Assembly: GCA_020832735.1 (NCBI GenBank)
Contig: JAFIEB010000129.1
Coordinates: 1 to 44,706 of the forward strand
Direction of reading: 5' to 3'
Length of the DNA: 44,706 nucleotides
DNA from: Oceanicaulis sp.
Lineage (GTDB): Bacteria; Pseudomonadota; Alphaproteobacteria; Caulobacterales; Maricaulaceae
The translations under genes and the position numbers were made by a program. Each line of letters begins with the position of its first letter. The first letter of the stretch is position 1. Shown piece after piece: positions 8,601 through 15,583 of this stretch. The notes below the pieces were generated by a model. The model worked only from the letters and a program-made list of their open reading frames with translations, did not search any database and was not told the DNA's origin.

Positions 8601-8714
8601 ACCGCCGACCAGCGCAGCGCCGCCGATGCGGTGGCCGAGAGCTTTACGCCGCGCCCGGCTGACCCGCTCGCCCAGGGACGGTATCCGCGCCAGCCCTGGC
8701 AAGCGGCCGGCTAG
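5688..8714 (+). CDS. PodJ-like polarity protein (coiled coil, TM, Sel1 repeats)
   Basis: This 1008-residue protein has the PodJ layout. The N-terminus reads APWSVKGIDPRARAIAKTAA then GMTLGEWLNKVI, a signature shared by PodJ and related Sel1-repeat proteins. Residues about 60-530 form a long, highly charged coiled coil rich in Arg, Glu and Ala. A Gly/Asp-rich linker and an acidic Pro/Ala region follow. A single membrane segment lies at about 677-700 (VVLVGASVLGFAAVAAAAGV). A Pro-rich periplasmic linker leads to Sel1/TPR-like repeats at about 812-970. PodJ is a polar scaffold that directs pilus and holdfast placement in Caulobacter. No peptidoglycan-binding domain is evident after the repeats, so the protein is shorter at that end than might be expected. 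Start ATG 5688 has GGGAG at 5673-5677. It could be a functionally distinct member of the Sel1-repeat family. Confidence 0.8.
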   Translation: MPSGAPWSVKGIDPRARAIAKTAARREGMTLGEWLNKVILDDGPAGGSEDWDERLSAYPGFGGGGGDEGDNDALRAVIARLTDRLESAEQRSQHALTGVDQSVLALSRRLEMLEEARGEDEGAFEEALARTRGRHDELMERLRRLERAGPAGGADPAALKAVETTMGKLAGRLYETERDVRAELDNLAHKDERRREASERTAKALGARLDETEARLRDDQKALRDQVEAQTQRVGETMRGVEDIARRLQSRIIAAENATHQAADALAGSQQALDARLRELEARQGSSVGADEINRRFEVLGRELAAIIRETREDCARQIAALDGETGGAGRLERALEAAEGRLAAAEARQSDALNRIAHEVGRLSRAVDRRIEAAERRLEHRFSETERARRTREDQTTLEARLDTVRAENTAAVRRIGEEVARLGETLSDRVHKAEERSARAVEAAGERMAKVVERMEQARAAAPEADLDARIRASEERTAQRINDAMGGVYERLDQARAETAEALSPVQRAMTALADRLEAIERKGSSDASGPDAPARRRRGGGGDDGGDGGDDGDEAPAPKWAAALAAPGAHTFSVEADETLPQPPGLEDAAGGEDDFAVSADSAPGAGAFWPEEPLSSPAQAAPEPAQARREARMGATADADFLAAARKTVRANRANAADWAPPPEPEAGRSRVVLVGASVLGFAAVAAAAGVLALEAFGGGSPARPAPSDPAAALSTLFADAGSGAAPGPSVPAGPVIPDEAADSSTPQEAADEAADAGDTPGLPDPVPVPRNAPVPADREPSQPAPRAAEPASEPTPRAEPPSLERAAADGDRVARYQLALERLEAGALGDAAALMRRAAEQGVPDAMRRYAMMLQRGQGVEADAAAARQWMVRAAEAGNVLAMFEAGGMFISADDTPENQTAAARWFQEAALHGNRDSQFNIALLFQEGFGVPQSLPDAYAWLRIAANAGDEDAAARASSLRRQLTADQRSAADAVAESFTPRPADPLAQGRYPRQPWQAAG

Positions 8715-8718
8715 GACC

Positions 8719-9642
8719 GTGCTGATCTACCTGCCGATCGCGGAAGTCTCACTCAACCTCTTCGTCCTGCTTGCCCTGGGTCTGGGCGTCGGATTTCTGT
8801 CGGGGCTGTTCGGCGTGGGCGGCGGTTTTCTGATGACCCCGATCCTGATGTTCATGGGCGTGCCGCCCGCCGTGGCGGTGTCCACCCAGATCAACCAGAT
8901 CGTGGCCTCGTCCATGTCCGGCGCCATCGCCCATTTCCGCCGGCGGTCGCTGGACGTGAAGATGGGGCTGATCCTGATCATTGGCGGGGCGTTCGGCTCG
9001 GTGGCGGGGGTTCAGATCTTCGCCCTGGTGCAGGCCACCGGCCAGATCGAGCTGGTGATCGCGCTTTGCTATGTCGGCTTTCTGGGCGTCATCGGCGCGC
9101 TGATGCTGGTTGAAAGCGTGGGCGCCATCGTGCGCCGTTCGCGCGCCAGCGCCCCGCCGCGCCCGCGCCGGCGCAAGCGCACCTTCATCGACACCCTGCC
9201 GTTCAAGACCCGGTTTGCGGTTTCAGGCCTGTATATGAGCGTGATCCCGCCGCTGGCGCTGGGGTTTCTGGTGGGGGTGCTGGCCGCGCTGATGGGCGTC
9301 GGCGGGGGCTTCGTCGCCGTGCCGGCCATGATCTATCTCTTGCGCATGCCCACCAATGTGGTCATCGGCACCTCGCTGTTCCAGATCCTGTTCGTCACCG
9401 CCCTGACCACCGTGCTGCACGCAGCGCAGAACCAGACCGTGGACATCGTGCTGGCCGCGATCCTGATCGTCGGCGGGGTGGTGGGCGCCCAGATCGGCGC
9501 GCGCTACGGCCAGAAGGTGCGCGCCGAGGAGCTGCGCGCGGGGCTGGCTCTGATCGTGGTGGCGGTGTGCCTGAAGCTGGCCTGGGATCTGGCCGCCGAG
9601 CCGTCCGACCTCTACGTGCTGATCGAGGTGAGGGGGCCATGA
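8719..9642 (+). CDS. TauE/SafE (TSUP) family permease
   Basis: This is a 307-residue inner-membrane protein with about eight hydrophobic segments. The two glycine-rich half-repeats typical of TSUP proteins are visible: GFLSGLFGVGGGFLMTP near the N-terminus and GVLAALMGVGGGFVAVP in the second half. A basic cytoplasmic loop (RPRRRKR) separates the halves. Family members export sulfite, sulfoacetate or other organosulfur anions; the substrate cannot be read from sequence. The start is GTG 8719, giving MLIYLPIAEVSLN, the usual N-terminus of this subgroup. The frame is open further upstream, but only inside the podJ-like gene. The start is 4 bases after the podJ-like stop, and the stop overlaps the next gene, so the genes are probably co-transcribed. 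Confidence 0.9.
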   Translation: MLIYLPIAEVSLNLFVLLALGLGVGFLSGLFGVGGGFLMTPILMFMGVPPAVAVSTQINQIVASSMSGAIAHFRRRSLDVKMGLILIIGGAFGSVAGVQIFALVQATGQIELVIALCYVGFLGVIGALMLVESVGAIVRRSRASAPPRPRRRKRTFIDTLPFKTRFAVSGLYMSVIPPLALGFLVGVLAALMGVGGGFVAVPAMIYLLRMPTNVVIGTSLFQILFVTALTTVLHAAQNQTVDIVLAAILIVGGVVGAQIGARYGQKVRAEELRAGLALIVVAVCLKLAWDLAAEPSDLYVLIEVRGP

Positions 9643-10472
9643 TGCGCGCCGCTGTCCTCACTCTGGCGCTGATCGCGGCGGCCCTGACCGCCGGGCCGTC
9701 GCACGCCCTGCAGGATGCCGAACCTGCCGCGCCCGCGCCTGAAGCCCAGATCGCCGCGGCCCTGACCGAGGACGTGGTGGAGATCCGCTCCAATTTCGCC
9801 GGCGCCGAGCTGGTGCTGTACGGCGCGGCGGTGGGGCTGGAGCCCGGCGACGACATCGCCGTGGTGGTGCGCGGCCCGGTGCGCGACATCCGGGTGATGC
9901 GCCGCCAGCGTGTTCTGGGCGTCTGGGTCAACGCCGATCCGGTGCGCTTTGAGGAGGTGGCGGGCTATTACGCGGTCGCCTCCACCCGGCCTCTGGCGGA
10001 GTTTGCGACCTTCTCGGCCCTGCGCCGCAACCGCATCGGCATGGAGCATGTGCGCCTGTCCTCGCCCGAGACAGAGCGCATCGAGACCCGGTTCGGGGTG
10101 GCTGGCGTGGTGGTGTCCGACATCGGCGCCGCGATTGTCGATTATCGCTCGGCGGTGGTGCGCAACAAGGCGCGCGACGCGCTCTATGTGGAGGCGCCCG
10201 GCGGGGTGGAGGTGCTCGAGGGCGGCCTGTTCCGCGCCCGGGTGGTGCTGCCGCCGGCCACGCCCACCGGCATCTATGACGCCGACGTGTATCTGTTCCG
10301 CGAGGGCGTGCCGATCGCGGTGCGGCGCACGTCGCTGGAAGTGGTCAAGGCGGGCGCTGAGCGCGTCATCTATGATATTGCCCATGAACGCCCGCTCGCC
10401 TATGGCCTGTTGGCGGTGCTGCTGGCCGTGATCGCCGGCTGGCTCGCCTCTGTCGTGATGCGGCGGAACTGA
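9639..10472 (+). CDS. TIGR02186 family membrane-anchored protein
   Basis: This is a 277-residue protein with an N-terminal signal sequence (AAVLTLALIAAALTAGPSHA), a periplasmic domain, and one C-terminal membrane segment (AYGLLAVLLAVIAGWLASVV) ending in RRN. It matches the alphaproteobacterial TIGR02186 (Alph_Pro_TM) family, usually encoded directly after a TauE/SafE permease as here. Motifs include VEIRSNFAGAELVLYGA and DIAVVVRGP. The function is unknown; constant pairing with a TSUP permease suggests a partner role in the same transport step (inference). ATG 9639 and ATG 9642 are both possible starts. The first overlaps the permease stop codon in ATGATG, a typical translational-coupling arrangement. 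Confidence 0.85.
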   Translation: MMRAAVLTLALIAAALTAGPSHALQDAEPAAPAPEAQIAAALTEDVVEIRSNFAGAELVLYGAAVGLEPGDDIAVVVRGPVRDIRVMRRQRVLGVWVNADPVRFEEVAGYYAVASTRPLAEFATFSALRRNRIGMEHVRLSSPETERIETRFGVAGVVVSDIGAAIVDYRSAVVRNKARDALYVEAPGGVEVLEGGLFRARVVLPPATPTGIYDADVYLFREGVPIAVRRTSLEVVKAGAERVIYDIAHERPLAYGLLAVLLAVIAGWLASVVMRRN

Positions 10473-10491
10473 TCTGGACTGGAGAGGTCTG

Positions 10492-10986
10492 ATGAAACGC
10501 CTCAGCGATGCGCCGCTTTTGCCTGTCGTGCTCGGCTTTGCCGGGCTGGTTCCGTTCGTGGCCGGCGCGCTCGGCCTGGCCATGGGCGGACAGATCGCCC
10601 TGCAGGCGGCCAACGCCCTGCCGGTCTATGCGGCGGTGATCCTGTCCTTCCTGGCCGGCGGGCGCTGGGCGGCCGAGCTGGTCATCCGCGCCGACGCGCC
10701 GCGCTCAGGCGTGCTGATCCTGGCGGTGATCCTGTCGCTGGCGGGCTGGCTGGCGGTGCTGATGCAGGTCTGGGGGCGGCCCGGCCTGCCGCTGGACCTG
10801 GAGCTGACCGGCTGGGGCGTTCTGATCGCCGGCTTCGCCATCGCCTATCTGTGGGACCGCGCGGCGGTGCGCGGGGCGACTTATCCGGCCTGGTATCTGC
10901 CGCTGCGCCTCCTGCTCACCGCGGGCGCAATGCTCAGCCTGATCCTGGCCGCCTTCATCCGCTGGTCGCCGACCTTCAGCCTTTGA
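10492..10986 (+). CDS. DUF3429 family membrane protein
   Basis: This is a 164-residue integral membrane protein with about five hydrophobic segments. The features VLGFAGLVPFVAGALG near the N-terminus and YAAVILSFLAGGRWAAEL fit DUF3429, a family of unknown function common in Proteobacteria. ATG 10492 has a good GGAGAGG at 10481-10487. It is the fourth gene of a run starting at 5688, 19 bases after the TIGR02186 gene, and may share its transcript. The gene ends 74 bases before a convergent pilus-assembly gene, with a small hairpin between them. Confidence 0.75.
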   Translation: MKRLSDAPLLPVVLGFAGLVPFVAGALGLAMGGQIALQAANALPVYAAVILSFLAGGRWAAELVIRADAPRSGVLILAVILSLAGWLAVLMQVWGRPGLPLDLELTGWGVLIAGFAIAYLWDRAAVRGATYPAWYLPLRLLLTAGAMLSLILAAFIRWSPTFSL

Positions 10987-11021
10987 GCCTTGCGCGCCAG
11001 GACGCTGGTTGACCGCATTTT

Positions 11022-11042
11022 CGAACCGGGAAACCGGTTTTC
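11022..11042. terminator. Small hairpin between convergent genes
   Basis: AACCGG (11024-11029), the tetraloop GAAA, and CCGGTT (11034-11039) form a compact stem followed by two more T on the plus strand. On the minus strand the far side is CGAAAATG, with no T-run. It may be a weak terminator, mainly for the plus-strand operon. Confidence 0.4.
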
Positions 11043-11060
11043 GCTCTCGCAGACAATGCT

Positions 11061-11789
11061 CTAGCAGCGTCCCTGACGGCGGTGGCCGGGCGGGCAGTGG
11101 ACCGGTTCAGGATCACTCTCCGGCGGCGGTGCGGGGTCCGGCTCGGGCTCCGGTTCCGGCTCCGGCTCCGGCTCCGGTTCGGGTTGAGGCTCCGGTTCGG
11201 GATCGGGCAAGAGCTCCACGGGCGGCGCCTCCACCCCGCCTGTCGGTTCGCTGGTATTGGTCACATGGCCTGACCGGCGCGGGCGCAGCCAGGCGGTGTC
11301 GCGCAAGGTGACGGGCGAGCCGAACAGATCGCCGAACGCGGTGGTGAACGGCATTTCGGCGTCCACGATGATCACCGAACTGCCCGGCGCCAAAAGGTCC
11401 GCGGGCAGGGCCGGCGCCGCCTCGGCCGGCGCCATGCCGTCCGCCACGCTCCAGTCGAGAAACACATTGCCGTCCGGGTCCATGCGCACAGAGGAGATGC
11501 GCAAGGCCAGGCCCGATCCGTCGAATGGCGCGGTCATGGCGCGCCCGCCGGCGAAATAGTCGGCGATCTGGGCGTTGGTGATGGTGTCGCGTTGGGCGGC
11601 GAGATCGGCCACGATCAGGGCGGCGCCCGACACTTTGCGGTCCGCGCTCAGCGCCAGGCTGATCTGGGCTGCGCCCATATAGAGCGCGATCAGCAGGGGC
11701 GCGATCAGCGCGAACTCTACTGCGGACACGCCGCGCCGGTCGCGCGCGAGGCGGTCGAGGCGGATGAATCGGGCGAGCGCGGCGAGCAT
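11061..11789 (-). CDS. TadE/TadG-like pilus assembly protein with Pro-Glu tail
   Basis: This is a 242-residue protein. Its N-terminus, RRGVSAVEFALIAPLLIALY, is the Tad pseudopilin-like motif with the conserved Glu after a basic segment and before the single hydrophobic helix. A periplasmic domain of about 150 residues follows. Near residues 194-230 there is a repetitive acidic Pro-Glu segment, and the protein ends in a His/Arg/Cys-containing tail. TadE/F/G proteins are minor components needed for Tad pilus assembly. The start is ATG 11789, 5 bases after the tadE-like stop, with GAGGTG inside the end of that gene. Upstream in-frame codons lie inside tadE and are unlikely starts. The Pro-Glu tail is unusual and may be a spacer across the peptidoglycan. 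Confidence 0.8.
   Translation of the reverse strand: MLAALARFIRLDRLARDRRGVSAVEFALIAPLLIALYMGAAQISLALSADRKVSGAALIVADLAAQRDTITNAQIADYFAGGRAMTAPFDGSGLALRISSVRMDPDGNVFLDWSVADGMAPAEAAPALPADLLAPGSSVIIVDAEMPFTTAFGDLFGSPVTLRDTAWLRPRRSGHVTNTSEPTGGVEAPPVELLPDPEPEPQPEPEPEPEPEPEPEPDPAPPPESDPEPVHCPPGHRRQGRC
11138..11208. repeat. Imperfect GGCTCC/GGTTCC hexamer array
   Basis: The stretch consists of imperfect tandem six-base units (GGCTCC, GGTTCC, GGTTCG, GGCTCG). On the minus strand it encodes the Pro-Glu tail of the TadE/TadG-like protein. Such arrays can change length by slippage in steps of six, which keeps the frame. Confidence 0.8.
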
Positions 11790-11794
11790 GGCGG

Positions 11795-12346
11795 TCACAC
11801 CTCGAAGGGTTCGTTGCGGAAAGCGGCGGCGGCCACGATCAGGCGCTTGTTGCCGGGCAGGTTGGCCATGCCGTTGAGCATGCCCGGCGCCAGCAGCGGC
11901 CATTCATAGACGGCGCGCACCACCACGATGTCGCCAGGCCCGCCCGGATCGAAGCCAAAGCCGGTGGTGTCCACACCCTCCTCGCCGATCAGGGCGCCCA
12001 GCTGGGCGGCGCTGAAGCTGTCCACCCGGCGCACGTCCACCTGCAGGCGCGCGCAGTCGGCGATGGCGCCTATGCGCGCGCAGATGCGGTTGCGGAACTC
12101 GCCCGGCCCTTCGCCGGCCGCGATCACCTCTCCGGTGCGCACGTCGCGGGCAGCCTCGGCGGTCGCGTTCTCGATCATGGTGGTGGCGAAGAAGAACAGC
12201 GCGATCTCGATCACGCCCATCAGCAAAATGAAAAACGGTCCGGCGATCAGCGCGAACTCGACAGCCGTCGCCCCCTCGCGCGCCTTGATGAAGCGCAAGG
12301 TCAGCTTATGGCGGCTGCGCGCCGGGCGGGGTGCGGCGTGTGTCAT
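11795..12346 (-). CDS. TadE-like pilus assembly protein
   Basis: This is a 183-residue protein with a basic N-terminal region followed by AREGATAVEFALIAGPFFIL, the TadE motif, and one membrane helix rich in Phe. TATMIENATAEAARDVRTGE follows the helix, as usual for TadE, where residues after the membrane segment form a long helix. The periplasmic part has two cysteines in CARIGAIADCARL, probably a disulfide. It is followed 5 bases later by a second TadE/TadG-like gene. The two form a pilus-assembly pair about 28 kb from the cpa cluster at 39983-44706. ATG 12346 was chosen as the first in-frame start; no strong ribosome site is visible. Confidence 0.88.
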   Translation of the reverse strand: MTHAAPRPARSRHKLTLRFIKAREGATAVEFALIAGPFFILLMGVIEIALFFFATTMIENATAEAARDVRTGEVIAAGEGPGEFRNRICARIGAIADCARLQVDVRRVDSFSAAQLGALIGEEGVDTTGFGFDPGGPGDIVVVRAVYEWPLLAPGMLNGMANLPGNKRLIVAAAAFRNEPFEV

Positions 12347-12369
12347 GGGCGCACTTTACGCGTTCGCGC

Positions 12370-12384
12370 TTAACGCCCGGTCAA
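12370..12384. promoter_or_regulatory. Possible CtrA site upstream of tadE-like gene
   Basis: TTAA-N7-TCAA matches 7 of 8 positions of the CtrA full site TTAA-N7-TTAA. It lies 24 bases upstream of ATG 12346. TTAA is rare in this GC-rich sequence. Pilus genes are CtrA-controlled in Caulobacter. Confidence 0.3.
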
Positions 12385-12428
12385 ACGGCACGGTTAGCGA
12401 AAGGTGAATTTTCGCGCCGGAGGGAGGC

Positions 12429-14171
12429 TCAGGGAAGGTCCGGCGCCGGCAGCCAGTGCGGCGCCAGTTCGGCCAGGCGCGCCTCAATGGCGCTGACCTG
12501 GGACAGGCCGGGACCCGGCTCCCGGCCGGGCAGGTTGCGGCCCAGATCGAACAGCGTCCAGGCGGTTTCCGGCGCTCCGGCCTCCATGAAGCGCTGGCCC
12601 ATGCGCCAGTAGGCTTCCTGGGCGAAGGGATCGGATTCGATCACTTCCAGCATCAGCCCGGCCGGATCGAGGTCGGGGCGCGCGGCCAGCCCGTCCGGCC
12701 CCCAGCCGATCAGCGCGCCGGCGGTGAGAAGGCGCGCCGCCGCGCCGCCGGGGCCGTCGAGTTCGATGAAGGGGGCGAGCGCCTCGGTGGCGCTGCGATG
12801 GGCGCCCTCCAGCGCCGCATCCACGCCCTGGGCCGCGCGCTCATAGCGCTGCTGGCCGATGCCCGAGCGGGCCAGATCACGCACCAGCGTGCAGGTCAGG
12901 CGCGCGCCGCCCACCACCGCGTCTTGCGGGCAGGGGCCGAAATGATGGGTCTCCTGAACGGTGATCAGCAGCGCATCGGCCAGACGCCCGGAGCTGCGAG
13001 CGATCTCGAAGGCCTCGTAGAAATCGGCTTCGTCCGGCGCGCGCCCGCCTTCGCCGGTGACGGCGGCCAGCGCGGCCTCGCCGGCGGTTTCCAGATAGGC
13101 CTCGCCCTGAAGGACCACGCGCGCATCAGGCGCGGCCGGCAGGCGCAGGGCCAGCGACGGGTCTGTCTGTGCAGGCGTGGCTGCGGGCGCAGCGGGCAGG
13201 GTGCGCGGCGCAGGCTCGGGTTCCGGCGCAGCCAGGGCGCGCAGCATGGCGTCGGCGTCCATGCCGGCGTCTTCGCCCCGGGCCAGCCGGTCCAGAATCT
13301 CGGTCAGGCTCAGCTCGGCGTCCTGCGGTCCGGGCGCATCGTCCGCGTCCGTTTCCGGTTCAGGCTCGGTGAGCGCTTCCGGCGTTTCAGGCGCGTCATC
13401 TTCGCTGGCGGCGGGCGGAGCGTTCAGCACCCAGCGCTCCAGGCGCCCTTGCGGGCTGTCGGGGCTGTAAACCGTCAGTTCGAAGGCGCAGGGAAAGACC
13501 TCGGCCGCAGCCAGCTGATCGATCACATCGGGATGGACCGGCGCGGCGTGGCGCAGCCAGTAGCGCGCGCTGCGCGCCTCGGCGCCGGTCAGCGCCGCGC
13601 CCTGGCACAGACTGTCCGGCCCGCCGCCGAAATCGGCATGGAACACGCGCTCGCCATCGAAGGACGCTGTAAAGCCGGGCGCCGTGTCCTCAATGTCCAG
13701 CGTGCCCTGAGCGGGGGCCACGCCCATGGCCGCTTCCAGCCAGATGCGGTGGAACACGCCCGCGGCGCCAAACGCGATCTCCTCAAGCGCGCCCGCGCCG
13801 GACAGGGCGACATAGGTGTCGAGCCGGCGCCGGGTCTCGCCATACAGGCTGGCATTGGTGAAATCGGCGCCGTCCGGGCTCAGCGTCAGCAGGCGCCGGG
13901 TGCGCCAGTCGGCGAGCGATTCCGGTCCGTCCGCGCTGCGCCAGCCGGCCCAGTCGGCGCCCAGGCGCACGGCGAAGGTCACGCCCGAGCCGGCAGCTTC
14001 GATGCCGCCGTCCAGCGGGGCGCGGGTGCGCGTCCATTGCGTAATGGCGAGGGCTTCAAGCGGCGCGCCGCGCGCGGCCAGATAGTCATCGCCCGCAAGA
14101 TGGGGGCCGGCCGGCGCGGCTGCAGCAGACGCCGCCCAGACGGCTGCGGCCGTGATCAAGCTGACGCTCAT
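12429..14171 (-). CDS. Large secreted protein of unknown function
   Basis: This is a 580-residue protein that I do not recognise. It begins with a signal peptide (SLITAAAVWAASAAAAPAGP). Residues about 25-250 form a globular region with several Trp and paired Cys (DSLCQGAALTG, EVFPCAFELT). A long acidic, Pro-rich linker follows at about 250-345. The C-terminal part (about 350-575) is helical and TPR-like in texture (FDLGRNLPG, EAYWRMGQRFMEAG) and has two more cysteines (FGPCPQD, ARLTCTLV). It is probably periplasmic. It lies on the same strand between a histidine kinase gene (gap 91 bases) and tadE (gap 82 bases), so a link to pilus assembly or envelope sensing is possible but unproven. Confidence 0.75.
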   Translation of the reverse strand: MSVSLITAAAVWAASAAAAPAGPHLAGDDYLAARGAPLEALAITQWTRTRAPLDGGIEAAGSGVTFAVRLGADWAGWRSADGPESLADWRTRRLLTLSPDGADFTNASLYGETRRRLDTYVALSGAGALEEIAFGAAGVFHRIWLEAAMGVAPAQGTLDIEDTAPGFTASFDGERVFHADFGGGPDSLCQGAALTGAEARSARYWLRHAAPVHPDVIDQLAAAEVFPCAFELTVYSPDSPQGRLERWVLNAPPAASEDDAPETPEALTEPEPETDADDAPGPQDAELSLTEILDRLARGEDAGMDADAMLRALAAPEPEPAPRTLPAAPAATPAQTDPSLALRLPAAPDARVVLQGEAYLETAGEAALAAVTGEGGRAPDEADFYEAFEIARSSGRLADALLITVQETHHFGPCPQDAVVGGARLTCTLVRDLARSGIGQQRYERAAQGVDAALEGAHRSATEALAPFIELDGPGGAAARLLTAGALIGWGPDGLAARPDLDPAGLMLEVIESDPFAQEAYWRMGQRFMEAGAPETAWTLFDLGRNLPGREPGPGLSQVSAIEARLAELAPHWLPAPDLP

Positions 14172-14262
14172 GGTGGCGGCTCCTCAGTCCTGGCGCGCCG
14201 GTGTGCGCCTCTTGCCCCGAAGTTCACGGCGCCAGTGTGGCGCGGTCAAGGCGCTGGCCGCT

Positions 14263-15576
14263 TCAGGCCGGCAGACTGACACGCGCGCGAAGCCCCCCCA
14301 GGGGCGAATCCTCCAGGCGCAGCTCCCCGCCATGGGCGCGCACCGTGTCGCGCGCGATGGCCAGACCCAGCCCCACACCTGTGTGGTTGGCGTTGCGCGA
14401 GTCATCGAGCCGGTTGAACGGGCGGAACGCATCCTCGCGCAGCTCGGGGTCGATGCCCGGCCCGTCATCATCAATGATGACTTCGATACGCGGGCCCTGA
14501 CGCCGGGCGCTCAGCGCCACATCCTGCCCATGGGCCGCCGCGTTCTGCACCAGATTGACCAGAGCGCGCTTGAGCGCGCCCTCGCGCGCCTGGACGGTCA
14601 GAGCTTCTTCCAGATCAAGGCGCAAATCCACACCCTGCCGCGCCGCGTCATCGCCCAGCGTTTCGCACAGGGCGGTGAGGTCCACCGGGCCCGGCTCTTC
14701 GCCGGCCTGGCCGCGCGCGAAGGCGAGATATTCCTCCAGCGCCGCCTCCATCTCGGCGATGTCGCTGCGCGCCGCGTCGCGTTCGGGGCTGTCAGGCATC
14801 AGGGCGAGCTGCAGGCGCAGGCGGGTGAGCGGCGTGCGCAGATCATGGCTGACCCCTGCCAGCAGCTGTGTGCGCTGTTCCATGTGGCGCTTCAGTCGCG
14901 CACGCATGTCCAGGAAGGCGCTGGCGGCCTGGCGCACCTCGCGCGCGCCGGCGGGCTTGAAGCGCTCCACGTCCTGGCCGCGCCCGAACGCCTCGGCGGC
15001 CTCGGCGAGCTGGCGGATCGGCTTGACCTGATTGCGGATGAACAGGATGGCGACGGTCAGGAGAAGCAGCGTCGCGCCGCTGAGCCAGATGACGAAGATA
15101 TGGCCTGTCGTGGCGAAGACCTGATCGCGCGCGGCGATGAAGCGCAACACGCCGCCCTCGGTCTCCACGCGAATGTCCACGTAATTGGGATAGCGGGTGG
15201 TGTCGAACCAGAACGGCTCGGACAGCTTGCCCGCCAGCGCCCGGCGCAGGGTGCGGTCGAGCACCCGGAAAAAGGCCGTGCGGCGGGTGGTGGGCAGGGT
15301 GTCGCTCTCGCGGTGCTCCACCGACAGGCCCAGCGTGGTGAAGGCCAGGGCGGCGGTCTGGTCAAAATCCTCGCCGTCCGAGCGCTGGTGCATTTTCACG
15401 ATCAGGGCCACGTCCCCGGCGATGTTCTCCGACAGGCGCGCCGTGGTGGTGCGCCAGTGCTGTTCGAAGAAGGCCCAGGTCACCGCCCCCTGCATCAGGG
15501 CCACGGGCAGCACGATGATCAGGAGCGAGCGCTGGAACAGGCCCTTGGGCAGATAGCGCTTGAGGCTGAACCGCAT
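14263..15576 (-). CDS. EnvZ-type sensor histidine kinase
   Basis: This is a 437-residue membrane kinase. A first membrane helix at about 14-36 and a second at about 158-180 enclose a periplasmic sensor of about 120 residues. A HAMP linker follows (about 180-232), with QVKPIRQLAEAAEAFGRG. The phosphorylated histidine is H244 in GVSHDLRTPLTRL. The N box (LVNLVQNAAAHG), G1 box (DDDGPGID) and G2 box (GVGLGLAIA) are intact, so it should be active. The response regulator is encoded 7 bases upstream. The layout resembles the EnvZ family more than ChvG or PhoR. The signal sensed is unknown; downstream tad genes and a secreted protein suggest an envelope input (inference). Confidence 0.92.
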   Translation of the reverse strand: MRFSLKRYLPKGLFQRSLLIIVLPVALMQGAVTWAFFEQHWRTTTARLSENIAGDVALIVKMHQRSDGEDFDQTAALAFTTLGLSVEHRESDTLPTTRRTAFFRVLDRTLRRALAGKLSEPFWFDTTRYPNYVDIRVETEGGVLRFIAARDQVFATTGHIFVIWLSGATLLLLTVAILFIRNQVKPIRQLAEAAEAFGRGQDVERFKPAGAREVRQAASAFLDMRARLKRHMEQRTQLLAGVSHDLRTPLTRLRLQLALMPDSPERDAARSDIAEMEAALEEYLAFARGQAGEEPGPVDLTALCETLGDDAARQGVDLRLDLEEALTVQAREGALKRALVNLVQNAAAHGQDVALSARRQGPRIEVIIDDDGPGIDPELREDAFRPFNRLDDSRNANHTGVGLGLAIARDTVRAHGGELRLEDSPLGGLRARVSLPA

Positions 15577-15583
15577 GGCCGCC

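Noticed and set aside
11138-11208. Tandem repeats as a CRISPR array
   Set aside because: Units are only six bases with no unique spacers and lie within a coding frame.
12456-14279. Long plus-strand open frame (607 codons) opposite the secreted protein gene
   Set aside because: Arg/Gly/Ala-rich composition without domains, wholly antisense to a gene with signal peptide and good codon pattern; a GC-rich shadow frame.
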